From assembly GCA_008638375.1 (NCBI GenBank), contig CM018041.1:6935501-6999500 (forward strand): a DNA stretch of 64,000 nucleotides, read 5' to 3'. The DNA is from Nyssa sinensis. Its lineage: Eukaryota; Streptophyta; Magnoliopsida; Cornales; Nyssaceae. Positions 49,301-61,431 of this stretch are shown here, piece after piece (the stretch's first letter is position 1; every line of letters begins with the position of its first letter). The translations under genes were made by a program, and so were the position numbers. The notes beneath the pieces were generated by a model, which was given only the letters and a program-made list of their open reading frames with translations, had not been told where the DNA came from and searched no databases.

Positions 49301-52300
49301 ACTTTCTGGCAATATAGAAACTAGGAGATCCCAGTCACAACATAAGACTCCCACCATTGTCTCACAAGGTCCACAAAACCATCACTTTCAAGCCACATGT
49401 TTTCGAATTTAAATGGGCTTTTTCCAGCGCTAAAATCCCCACAAGATAGCATGATAGGGTGATGATCAGAACAAGGCCGCAGGAAGACACTTCTGGGAGA
49501 TGCCTGGAAAGCTATCCTCCCATTGGTGCGACACCAGGAACCTGTCCAGTCTAGACATAGCTGACTGATGCCCTCCTCTGGACCAGGTGAAACTCCCTCC
49601 CTCCAAAGGCAAGTCCACAAGTCTCTGAAAGTTGATAAACTCGTTGAATTTCTTCATAGTCCGAGGTCAACCGCCCACCTCCTACCCTCTCAGTTGGATT
49701 CCTCACAACATGAAAATCCCCCCCAATGCATCAGGGGATTTGCCAAGAGGGCAACAAAGACTGCACTTCCTCCCAAAAACTAGTTCTAACACCATCAATA
49801 ACTTGGCCCTATACACACCACAAAAGCCCCAGACCAGAGAATTGGGAGCCATACTAAATTTGCAGGAGATAGAGAACTCACCCACTCTGTGCTCTACTGC
49901 TAGTAACCACCCTGGAGTCCCATGCCACTAAGATACCTCCTGCTGACCCCTAGGCATCCAAAGCAACCCACTTGATCCATCTAGGACTCCAAATGGATCG
50001 GATAAAACTCCTCGTGATACTTGCCAATTTGGTTTCCTGAAGGCAAATTACAGTTGGCTTCCATTCACGCAATAAACCTTTGATAACTGCTCGCTTGTCT
50101 GGGTCATTTAATCCCCTGCACATCCAAGATAAAATTTTTAAATTCATAACATAAGAAAATGTTATAATCTGTCAATGTCCTTCCACCGAGGCCTCCGTTG
50201 TTTTACTCCCCCCTATAATTGACTGTACAAGACAATTCTTTCATAACTCTTTTCAGCCTTTTTGCTGATTAACCCTCCCTATCCTTCTCCGAGGCATTAC
50301 TAGAACATGGTCGAGCATTGCACAGAACTATGTCTCGGAATAGTGCCTATCAGCTGATCCTCAAAACCAGAGCATGGTACCCCGAGTATCTTACTGACCT
50401 TCCCCAATTTTCTGAGGACCCACCCATCTGATAATCTCTGTTGATGACGGAGTAGATCAGTTGTGTACTCCCCTTCAGTCTGTGGCAAATCAATTAGATC
50501 CCCTTCCGGCAGAACAATTGCCAGAGGATTACAAACCTCAGTATTTTCAGCCGTTGTCTGGAGCCGTAGCTCCTCTTCTAGCCCCTTGTCGATTGGACAA
50601 ATTGCCATTTCCGGAGGTGTAGCCAGCTCTACATCTGCTACAAATGAGCTCCCCTGCTGCCATATCAATTTGTAGGACATCCTTGCAGAAACTACTTTCC
50701 AAATACTGTAGGAATTCATACTCATCCACCGTACTACTGAAATCTGAGTCAGTGCCTTGCTGGGAAAGAATTTGTGTGTGTTGCCGGAATCGTCCCCTCG
50801 TCTTTTTCCTTTGATTTCCTTTTGTGACGTCCCTTGACTTCTCCTACTAGTTGCTTCAGAAACAGACTCTCTAGGTTTCCCACGACCAGCCCCTGGCGCT
50901 TACAGACGATGCCTTCGTTGGGTATGTGATTGTTGTTTTATGAAAGACGGAGGAATGGCGCCTCGAACTAGGGCTTGTTGGGCTGGGCTCGCACCTTGGT
51001 TTTAATCATAGCATATTGGGCCTGCTGGGCGGCCCGAGCTGGGCTTGTTGAACTGGCGCCTTACCTTGGGTTTACTCATAACTATGTTGGACCGCCCCTC
51101 TGGATTGGGCCCATCTGTCCTTCCCCTTATGCGAGCCCCCCTTTAATGACCTCCCAGGCCCGAACACATGGCCCGAACCACCGTTATAAGCCTCCATCCG
51201 TTTGGATTAGGCCCAATCTGCTCAGCCCATCTCGGTGCGTAGACCTAGTTGCGAGCGCTTCGAAGCCCCACGATCTCAGAGCTTCTGGACGCTTCTTTTG
51301 TATGCCAACCGGCCAATCTGCCAACGTGGTGGATTTGAAGTGTGAAATGAGCTTGCGTGTAGGAGCGTTAAACTGACCGGCTCCCTATCCCTGTCATGAC
51401 AGGATCATTTTGAGATCTCAAGCGCATCCCCGGCGCGTGTAATCCACTTGCGTTGCCTTTGGTGATCTTTAAAATCTTATTGTTCCTATTACAAAGGATA
51501 GGCTTGGTGTTGTTTGACACTGCTAATCATACAAAGAAAGCCACCTTAGGAAGAATTGGAATTCCTAAATGTGCTTGCTGGGAAATGGTTCCTTGTTGCT
51601 ACTTAATAAAGATTAAAACAATCACTTACTCCTGCCTATAGAAAGTTTTTTCCCCTTTTTTCTTTCTTTTTTTTGAATCTTTGAGTAATCTATGTTGCAA
51701 TATAGTGAAAAGCAATAAAAATTAGATAATGAAACTTTGAGAAGCACATTGTTCCCCTTACTTTGCTGCTAGCTCCTTTGACTTCTCTTTACTACTAGTT
51801 CCCAAACTGAAAATAACTTACATGGTGCTCTCAGAGGCAAATCCTAGTTATGTGGACAGAAGGAGTCCACATTTGGAGTCAATTTCCCCCCTCCTAGTTT
51901 TAGATTTCTCCCAGTACAACTAATCTGTACTTGTAACAGTACCATAGTTACTAACATGCAAGGGTTGTGAGACCTTGATATACATTGTTTGGACAATTTC
52001 ATAATAGTTTAAGCTTTTTGGAGCAAGTTGTTGCTAACATAATTATAGAACTATTAGTGGAGGTCTCAGGTTTGAGTATATTTCTTCTTTTTTTTTTCTC
52101 TCCATTCTTATTTATTTGTTCGTACTCCATTCTATCTGTCTATATTCCTCATCACATTCGAGAGGGGTTTGCACTACATTGTTTGATCTATTTCCTAATA
52201 CCTTTAGTTTTTAGGGCAAGTAATTGTTTAACAAGGGGGTTGCAGATGCTTATTACTAATGACTTCCAAATGCTATCGTGTTTTACAACCTTTTCCCTAT

Positions 52301-54688
52301 CAATAAGCATGTTTATCAAAAGTCATAACTACGATCATAAGAAATCTTTGCCTACAATTGAGTGGCAATTACCCACTTGCTAAAAGGACCTTTAGGCATT
52401 GATAATTGTTGTTGTTTTTCATCTTATATTTGTTACTGTGGCTGCTGCCACCACCAGTACTACTTACATTTTATTGTGAATTTTATCTTTGTTCATTGAA
52501 AGAAATTTTAGAAGGTGACTAGATCAGGTTGTTGCGTTTAGTTTTTATCAATACTAATTGTAAGTATTGTCTTGTACGAATATTTCTTTATACATCTTGA
52601 TTTGTTTTCCCATTTAATATGGGAGCCATATGTCAATGCTTTTTTGTTTTAATTATTTATTTCTAGTGGTTTTGAATATTTTGTCTGTAATGTTTTATAC
52701 TTTTATTATAGTACTTACTGGTTTTACTTTTTGGCGTCATTCTTCAAAGAGGGCCCTCTAGCTTATCATTTTTATTGAATTACTACCAAGTGCATGAAAT
52801 TAAGTTTTGTGTTCATGCCTTCAATTTAATCCATCCTTTGTCATGATCTAGTGGATGAGAAACTTCTTTTGAATTGCTAATCAGGTTAAAGCAAAGGTTG
52901 AAATCCAACGATTGAAAAACCAATATAATGTGTTGGAATTTGAGCCGTCGTCTTCAATTAAGCATTATGGGGAAGCAACATTGGAGTCGTTCAATGAACC
53001 TCGTTCAGAGATTCATCAGTTAGTACTTATAGTTGGAGGATTTGATGGTTCTTCGTGGTTGTCAGTTTTGGATTCCTATTCCCCTACTCGGGACACAATG
53101 AAATCTCTTAAGCCTATGACCTTTGTTCGTCAACATTTCTCAGCAGCAAAGTTGAATGGTGAACTTTACATATTTGGTGGTGGTGGTGGTGGTCGTGGTG
53201 ATGTGTGGTATGACACAGGTAGTTGTTGCTAGGTTTTTCTTTAGATCTTTTCATCTTGTTCAATTCTTTATTTTATTTTGATAACTTCATATTGTTCAAC
53301 TTTTTATTATTATTATTATTTTGGTCATGGTAACAACATTGAAATTCTTCTTGTTTGAAGTTGAATCTTACAATCCGTTGAGCGATGAATGGGTCAGTCG
53401 TCCTTCATTAAATCAAAAGAAGGGTAGTCTAGCTGGAGCTTCTTTAAACGACAAAATTTTTGCAGTTGGTGGTGGAAATAGAGTGGAATGTTACTCAGAT
53501 GTGGAAATGTTTGATTTGAACTATTGGGAGGTGGATTCCCACTAGGTCAATGCAACATAAGGTAATTTGTAGTTTTTACTTGGTTGCTTGCAACTATAAT
53601 AGTGGCATAGTGGAACACAATATATATTGTTGGGTTAAATAGTGGAAGGATCCAAAAAAATGCATGTTGCAAGAACTCATATTTTAATCTTGAAATGAAC
53701 ACCATAGATTCTTGAGATTTTTTTACATTGAAGGACCAAATTAAAATGCTTTAGGAGTTGAAAAAGAACTTGAACCCTTGCTCCAAACAGATTAAATTAT
53801 GATCCATGAAGGTTTGTGATTATTTTACTAGTGGCTTTAGCATAACACCAACCCCCTCTGAATTGATGAAGAATTCTAGAAACCAAGTTAGTGGCAGGAA
53901 TTTCCATGAATATTTGCTGACACCAATTGGCAGGTAAAGAAATTCTACCTTATTGATTATGCAGTTTAAACTCATGCAACAAAAGAGTAGCTCTGCATTC
54001 ATGTTGCACAAATACTAACATGGGATACATATATGGCATTCTCAGATAAGACATTTGCAGAAATGATTTCATAACAAAATCATGAAACTTTAGAACATAG
54101 ACAAGGTGATGACATGGCAAACTATAAATTTGTCATGATGTGTATAGGCATAAATGCATTTGAAGCTCACATTGAATTTCTGATATTAGGTTATATGGGG
54201 TTCAAGTTTCTACTTGTGTTGTCGATGCACACAGCCACACATTTATTGTATGGCATCACTGTATGGGTGGTGCATTGTTGTGTAAGTCATTATAATCGTC
54301 TTTATTTTAATATACTGATTTATATTTCGTTCTTATCTTTTCCAAATGTCCTCTTGGAGTTCCTCCTTTTGTGCATTTCAGAACATTTCCCTTTTGAAAG
54401 AACTGAAGCTCTCCTTTAAGACAGTATATTTTAAGTTGTAACACCCTCATTGAAGCCTTCAAAGCTTGGATCATTAACTGGTAAAAAAAAAACAGATTTT
54501 AGACACATTTTAATTCTTTTGTTGATTTTTTTGGGGGACAACACAAGTAGAAACTTGAACCCCATATAACAATGAGGGTGAAGGCTGTAGAGCTAGAGGT
54601 TATATGGGCTTCTATTAGCTCTTGTTGCTTTTGATTGTACATGGGTTATGTCCCCTTAGGCATCTTCTGTTTATAGTAACCATTACTT

Positions 54689-54725
<37 letters not shown>

Positions 54726-57700
54726 TGATATAATTTTGGGAACTGTTCACTTGTCTAACAGATAAATGTTGGCTATGTTAGAAAACATATAATGTGTTTT
54801 GAGCTATGTTTAAATTATGCAATTCATCTACTGATATATATGAGATTCAGGAGTTTTCTTAATTGTTCTGTGTTCTAGCTAAGATATAAATTAAAACTGA
54901 GTACATTGGTATATTACTTCTTTTGTCCTCCCAGCGATTTGCTCCTGTGGCAGCAGAAATAAATGGCACACTTTATGTTGTTGGTGGATATGATGGAAGA
55001 AATTACTTGAAGTAAGATATCATTTCTGTTCATTCTCTTCTTCTATGGGATGTGTAGTATTTACAGTTTATGAGGGCAAAGATATATCATAATTTGTTTA
55101 CTGTAGTCGATCTGGTTTGGCCTTTTGGAAATTTATCTTTTGGCTATGTTTGTACATACTATAATGAATTTCCATATATATGTGTAGAAGTCAAATTTGG
55201 GTAGAGCTTCATTTTTTATGATGTTTAACTGGTGTGGACAGTAGGCCCTTTTGATTTTCTAGACCATTTAATTGATGTGAAGGAAAATTCTAAATTTTTG
55301 TGATCTTAGTTTTCCAAGAAATAAGTGCAGTTTGTGCTATTATATTTAATACTTTTTTTGTTTTCCGTGAAAATAGAAGTTAAAATACATTACAGTTTGA
55401 ATAGCTCAACCCTTATAGAATCCATTTTTCCCCTTGTGGTTCTTCTATAAATTTTTAGCGAATCTCATAGTTATTATTTGTAAGATGAGCTTGAAGTGGA
55501 ACTACGGCCTTTTTTTTTTAACCTCTCTCTCCTTCTTTAATTTGGAATAAGTGATGATGGAGGCATTATTGCTGTTTTGGCTGGAGAGATTCAATTCTCA
55601 TGCTAGCTCATGTGGATCCTCCCTATCTGAAATGGTTGGTCAATACAGATATATTGAATGTGTGCATCCTCAAACATCCTTGCTTGAGCAATATAGTTCC
55701 TTGGTAATTGGGAGTTTGTAGGGTGAAGCCCCATTCATGGTGGCACAATATCCTTGCCTTAACATAGATTACTCCACATACATGTGTACACCAAACTGAC
55801 ACACTTATTATATACATGGCAATACATGCATCCTGTTATTTTGTGCTTTATTGATACATTGAATCCATTTTTATAATGTTCTCAAATTATGGATCTGATA
55901 ATGATCTGGCTTTCATTTTCACATTTCCAAAGATTTGTTTGAAGAACTAGGAAGAAAAAAAAAACTTCTGTTCAGTCTCTCCACTATTTTTTATTGCACA
56001 GCAGACAAGTTACACAACACAGAAACACATGTATATCCTGCCACCTAGCGAATTATTGATGCATTGAAGCTTCAACTTCTGTGATGTTCTAAATGATACG
56101 ATGTGTCAATGATCTTTTCTTTCATTTTGATGCACCTCACTTCGAACAATTTGTTTGAAAGAATTTAGGTGTCTTCCATTCAGGTTCACTATCTTTATTT
56201 TCAGGGGAAAACAAGTTTTAAATGTCTAAAATTATTCTTACTTATAAGAAAAAATGTCTAGAACTATTTTATGGAACTAATTAGGATGCTAGAAGTGGCT
56301 GTGCATCAAAATAACAATTTGTGTAATGAAATTTCGTCAATATCAGAAGTGTCAACTTTTTCTATCTGTCAAGTCAATTAGGATTCCATCTGTGGCTGCA
56401 GCGGTACTTTTTCATTTGCCAAAATTTGTATAAAGACATTCAAATACGTAGTCTAGGCGGTGAGAGAGCTTAAGAGGGCTCTAAATGGAGATGGATGTGT
56501 TTCAATGAGTTTCTAGAGGAGAAAAGTCAGTAGTAAGAAATGGAGTGGAGCATTAACAGATGGACCTTTGAGGTTTTTAGCAATACTAAAGCTTTGCACC
56601 CATTTGAATTTGAACCCAGCTGTTAACTACTGTACTACATCTTCACAGAATTCAGTTTGTTAGTCTTATCCTTTACTTCTTTTTCTTTTCCATTTGTGTG
56701 ATAACTAAAGATGTTTTACATTCTTGCTGAGCCATCAAATTAACTCCCATTTTTTTTAAATCTCTGTTTTTCTGTTGTAAATATTTTGTTCATTGGCTTA
56801 TGTGTCTGGAATTGCATCATGGATTTGCATGAGTATCCTGACCTCTTATCATACAAGAGTTCGGCGAGAAAACAGCAGCCTCCTGGTGTGTGCTTACTTT
56901 CAGGCTTTTTATCTGGCTGTGTTTCTTTTGGATTGTTTAGATCATTCCACAGTTTACTTCTGATCCTTAGATCAAGGATTCTGTATTCTCAACTCATAAT
57001 TTTGGAAGTAGAACTAATTCATTCGTACAACTACAATGTTCAAGTAGTTGAGAAGATCCTTCCCTGATTTTTCTTTTTTTTTTTTTTAACTTACGGTAAT
57101 AAGCAATGAATTTCAAAAACCATAGTGAAATGTTTGTCAAAGAATCACTAGATTAAAGGTTGTCTGGTTTAAAGATCACTGAGCCGTGTAGTTGGAGACC
57201 CGGGGTGGATGACATTCTCTTGAAAAGCTTGAATGGTGATGAAGCCGTTAATCTAGAGATCCCTTTCTCGGAAGATGAAGTGGTAAGAGCTTTAGAGGGC
57301 ATGCAATGGGGATAAAGCTCCAGGTCCAGATGGGTTCACTATGGCCTTTTTTAAAAATGTTGGGATGTGTTAAAAGTGGATGTGATGGCGGTTTTTGGGA
57401 CTTTTCACAGGGAGGGGGGCTTTGAGCGAAGCCTCAATGCTTCTTTCATTGCCCTCATTCCTAAAAAGGAGGGAGCTAATAGTATCAAGGGCTTTCGTCC
57501 TATAAGCCTAGTGAGCAGTGTTTACAAGCTAATTGCAAAGGTTCCTTCTTTAAGGCTGAAGAAGATTATGGGACAGTATCATCTCTCCTAGCCAAAATGT
57601 TTTTGTGGAGGGTCGTCAAATCCTGGATGCGGCTCTAGTTGCGAATGAATGCATTGACTTCTAGCATTAAACAGAAAAGGAAGGGGCTTGTGTGCAAATT

Positions 57701-60700
57701 GGATATTGAAAAGGCCTTTGACCATGTTAATTGGAGTTTCTTAATGAGTATGTTGGACTAAGATGGGCTTGGAGGGGCAAGTGGAGGAAGTGGATTCAGT
57801 CGTGCATATCCACAGTTTTTCTTTCAGTTCTCGTCAATGGCTCCTCTGCAGGTTTCTTCCATACTTCTAGAGGATTGAGACAGGGGATCCTCTATCCCCT
57901 ATCCCCTTTTCTCTTCGTGATAGCCATGGAGGCCTTGAGCCACTTCATGCTTCGTGCTGAGGAAGTTGGCCTCATCAAAGGTTTCCAGGCTGGGGGACAG
58001 AGTGGGTGAAGGCGTTGCCATTTCACACTTGTTGTTTGCCGACGACACGATCATTTTTTGTGACCCTTCAGTGCGGCAGCTTCGCTTTGTCCGATGTATT
58101 TTAGTGTGTTTTGAAGCTGTGTCAGGTTTGAGAATCAATCTTGCCAAAAGCAAGCATTACGCCGGTAGGGTCGATCCAAGAGATGGACAATGTTAGCTAG
58201 CACTTTGGGATGCAGTGTGGGCTTGCCTCCCCCTGGTTTACTTGGGCCTTCGTTGGGAGCTCCATCGAGATTCCATTGGGGTTTGGGATCCAGTAGTTGA
58301 AAGATTTCTCAGCAAGCTGTGAGGATGGAAAGGCCAACTCCTTTCTAAGGGAGGTAGGCTAACCCTTCTTAAAAGTACCTTGGCAAACTTCCCTACCTAA
58401 TTCATGTCTCTCTTCACTATGCCAAAGACAGTTAGTAGAAGATTGGAGAAGATTCAAAAGGATTTTTTATGGGCCACGACGGCGATCGTAAAAAGATTCA
58501 TTTAGTTGCTTGGGATAAAATAAAGAAGCTAGCGTCTCTCGGGGGTTTAGGGGTGAAGGATTTGAGAATCTTCAATACAACCCTTTTAGGTAAATGGTTA
58601 TGGAAATTTGGTGAAAGTGACAGTGAACTTTGGAGGGAGATAATTGTTTCCAAGTACAGGTGTGATAATGGGGGCTGGTGCTCGGGCAATGCGGAGGGTC
58701 CAAGGGGATGTAGTCTTTGGAGTTACATTAGAGGTGGTTGGAGGATTTTCATGGAAAGATGCAGTTTTGTTCTAGGAAATGGTGGTAGGGTGAAATTCTG
58801 GGATCATGTCTGGACTGGAGACAAGTCGTTGAGGGCGAAATTCCCTATGTTATATAGTCTGGCTAGCAATAAGGCGGCTTGGGCTAGCGAGTGTTGGAGA
58901 AAGTTGAGAACAAGCTTATCTGGAGTCCCCGCTTTAGGAGAGATTTTTTTGATTGGGAACTTGAAGAGGTGGCCTCTTTTTTTTGTTACCTCAACAATTT
59001 TCGGGCTATGGAAGATAGGGAGGATCAGAGAGTTTGGAGGCTGGATAAGAAATATTTTTCTGTTCGATCCTTCTACAAGAGCATGTCCGATTTGGATAGC
59101 CCTCTCTTTCCTTGGAAGCTCATTTGGCATTCAAAAAGTCTCCCTTAAAGCTTCTTTCTTTGCTTGGGAAGTTGCTTGGAAGGCTATTTTAACTGTGGAT
59201 AACTTGAAAAAAAAAGAGGCTTTCTTTTGGCTAGTAGATGCTACTTTTGTAAGAATGATGAGAAAAGTGTTGATCACGTGCTCATCCACTGTCATGTTTC
59301 GTGGAGCTACTGGAATATTATTTTTGCTCTGTTTGATTTCTCATGGGTTATGTTAGGCTCAGAAAAGACCTTTTGTTGGTTTGGAGAATGATGCAATCTC
59401 CCAAATAAGATTAAGAGAGTTTGGAGATTGGCCCTAATTTGCCTCTTACGGTGTATTTGGACTGAAAGAAACAACCATGTTTTTGAAAATTTGGAGCTCT
59501 CTACTTCCTTCTTTAAAGATGTTTTTTGCGCTTATTATTTTTTTGGGCCAAAAAGGCTTTCCCTGTAAATGTTTCTTCTTTTGTCGATTTTTTGGGTTCT
59601 CTAAATCAGATGTAATCTTTTGGAATTTTTGCCCTTGATACCCTTCTTGGGCACCATTATATATACAACTCTTACTTATCAAAAAAAAAAAAATTCTTTG
59701 AACACTCAACTTGCAACCATCCTTGTATCACGCCCAATACTTCTAATGTCAAAGGTGATCAATTCATGAAACCTTATAAGCATTTTCTGTAGATTTCTCT
59801 TTGGTCATCCTCAAGTAGCGCTTTGGAACAATATAACTTGGCTTACTTTCCTCTCTTACAACTCTGATTTGAGTTGGATCAAAGGTTTCCCTTTGTTCAT
59901 CATTATAGCAACAAAACATTTGTGTATCCTACAAGTATTCTAATTAAAAGTAGTTGGAAATACTTTTGATTGCCTGACCGACACATTTCCTATTTCTGAT
60001 GTCAGTTCTGTTGAAAGATTTGATCCTCGAGAGCATTCATGGACTAGGCTGGGAAGTATGAGCACGAAAAGGGGGTGTCATTCTTTGGCTGTACTGAATG
60101 AAAAGCTGTAAGTTGGTTTCTTCTCATTCTTTTGTGTAATTGTTTGGTTTTTTGTTTTTTGGCATTATTAACTCAGCTATTATAGATCTTGAGGGAATTT
60201 AACGTGGAAAAATCGCAGCATGTCATTTATATTAGGATAGATTTAATGCAGATTTAGAAGAAATAATACCAGATTCTGAGGCAACTTTTAACTAGGAAAA
60301 ATTACCTCATGCGATTTAGATTAGACTAAATTTAATTCAGATTTTCTCATGTCTAATAGCCAAAATAACTGAAAAGATCGAAGAATAGATTAATAGGAAT
60401 GCCACCAGATAAATTTTCCCATTTTCTTATGGTATTCAAATTAGTCATCATATTCAAGATCATGTTTTGCAAAATTTCTTTGTAGATATGCTTTGGGTGG
60501 CAACGATGGAGCAAGTATGGTCTCAAATGTTGAAATTTTTGATCCTCGCATTGGTTCGTGGATGATGGGAGATCCCATGAATAGTCCTAGGGGATATTTT
60601 GATTCTGTTGTTATTGGAGATAAAATATACGTCATTGGTGGGCTGAAGGACGAGGTCATTTTAGACACGGTATGTGACAACATTCATATTCCGTAATCTT

Positions 60701-60852
60701 TAAACTCCTTCTCTTACTATATCCTACTTTTCTTTCTCATAATTTTGTTGAAATAATGGCAGGTTGAATGTTACAAGGAGGGTTATGGTTGGGAGGTAAC
60801 CGACTCGAAAGCTGTTGGGAGAAGATCCTTCTTCTCTGCCATTGTCTTATGA
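43393..60852 (+). CDS. DCD domain and Kelch-repeat protein (one exon frameshifted)
   Basis: Coding exons: 43393-43561, 43660-43838, 43950-45053, 45171-45248, 52885-53218, 53361-53561, 54935-55011, 60006-60107, 60486-60669, 60763-60852; about 838 aa. Residues ~27-158 are a DCD (Development and Cell Death) domain with [46 protein letters not shown] and NPYGW. A Ser/acidic linker (~160-480) holds three internal repeats. A coiled coil (~485-530, [14 protein letters not shown] then [12 protein letters not shown]) precedes six Kelch blades: [49 protein letters not shown]. The architecture matches Arabidopsis At5g01660. DCD proteins act in stress and cell-death signalling; the partners of this one are unknown. 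One extra T at 53524-53525 ends exon 7 in stops (WEVDSH-stop) instead of [12 protein letters not shown]. All other junctions keep frame. Introns 1, 5 and 8 (4.6, 7.6 and 5.0 kb) are filled with TEs. Confidence 0.9.
45765..45935 (+). mobile_element. Au SINE, diverged, DCD-Kelch intron 5
   Basis: The order of words fits the angiosperm Au SINE: a box A-like ataatgataagg, then gttgttctattatg, ggaagtcaca, the box B-like cgtttgagtcgc, gaaacaacatctctgc, and the 3' end gcagtggcggggcctcgtgcattggg with T-rich tail (quoted as gcagtggcgggg and cctcgtgcattggg). No target-site duplication was clear. Confidence 0.75.
46395..51400 (-). mobile_element. Near-full-length L1-type LINE copy C, DCD-Kelch intron 5
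   Basis: Antisense to the host gene, with a 37-base T-run (46395-46431) as poly(A) tail. On the minus strand, ORF2 begins near 50147 with the endonuclease start ([20 protein letters not shown]). It continues through [13 protein letters not shown] (catalytic region), the reverse transcriptase ([60 protein letters not shown]) and the thumb to the zinc-binding tail ([18 protein letters not shown]), ending near 46485. The catalytic FADD box is changed to FTDD and the frame is broken many times. 50300-50725 keeps a 141-aa ORF upstream of ORF2 that may be the tail of ORF1. The GC-rich 50930-51400 contains an imperfect ~70-bp tandem repeat (gggcttgttg...) and is probably the 5' end. No target-site duplication was found. 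Confidence 0.88.
51960..52265 (+). repeat. LTR-like repeat fragment with internal duplication
   Basis: Two related blocks, one with tacattgtttggacaatttc and taagctttttggagcaagt, the other with ctacattgtttgatc and tagtttttagggcaagtaa, occur about 180 bp apart. The pattern recalls the end of a decayed LTR element. No coding remnant was seen. Confidence 0.35.
54190..54570. repeat. 34-bp perfect inverted repeat, DCD-Kelch intron 7
   Basis: 54190-54223 (beginning gttatatggggttcaag) is the exact reverse complement of 54537-54570 (ending cttgaaccccatataac), with 313 bp between. A further 11-bp inverted pair caccctcattg/caatgagggtg lies at 54442-54452 and 54570-54580, and gttatatggg occurs again near 54600. 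No open frame of interest lies inside. Confidence 0.85.
54694..54723. repeat. (AT)n microsatellite in DCD-Kelch intron 7
   Basis: About 15 uninterrupted AT units, about 210 bp before Kelch exon 8. Confidence 0.9.
57178..59694 (+). mobile_element. 5'-truncated LINE copy D, DCD-Kelch intron 8
   Basis: Same family as copies A-C. Starts inside the linker before the reverse transcriptase ([26 protein letters not shown]). Then come [38 protein letters not shown], an intact FADD box ([14 protein letters not shown] near 58024-58064), FINAL-type thumb motifs ([20 protein letters not shown]) and the zinc-binding tail. Ends acttatc plus an A-run (59681-59693). Several frameshifts and stops make it inactive. 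Sense orientation to the host gene. Confidence 0.88.
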
Positions 60853-61360
60853 GTTCGGCAACTATATGTTGCACATTCTGGCACGTATAACCTAATCTTC
60901 TCTAATGACCATATGTTAATATCTCTAGGTGGCTTTTTGGGGGTGCATATAGATGCGGTATAACAGAAAACGAAAGCAGTTAAGGAATGTACATTTCTCT
61001 CAGTTTCTTTCTTTTTTGGTCAAAACTTGGAACTTGAGGTATGGCTGCTACTAACAAGGTTAAATACTAGATGCTGTGTGTGATGACATTCCTTAATGTG
61101 GTTCCACACTTGACATTCTAACTACGAACAGAGGAGAAGGATAGTTGAATTATTAGGCCACTAATAGTTATATGGTCTATACAAGTACCCAGGTTTTGAG
61201 CCTCATTTTTGACATATGAGGTGCAAATTGTGACCTCCAAAAATCTGAAAATGCGATGTCATAATTGAGTTGTTTGAGGCCATGGGAAGACCAAGTCGAG
61301 AGTATCACATTGATCATAGTGCATAAAGTGATGTTGATTCTGCTATGCATTATTGAGACG

Positions 61361-61431
<71 letters not shown>

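Noticed and set aside
53820..54419. Small ORFs in DCD-Kelch intron 7
   Set aside because: They lie in an intron fixed by exon phases on both sides and show no family motifs.
57138..59702. tcaaagaat and attctttga on either side of LINE copy D as a target-site duplication
   Set aside because: They are in inverted, not direct, orientation and only nine bases long, so they cannot be a target-site duplication.
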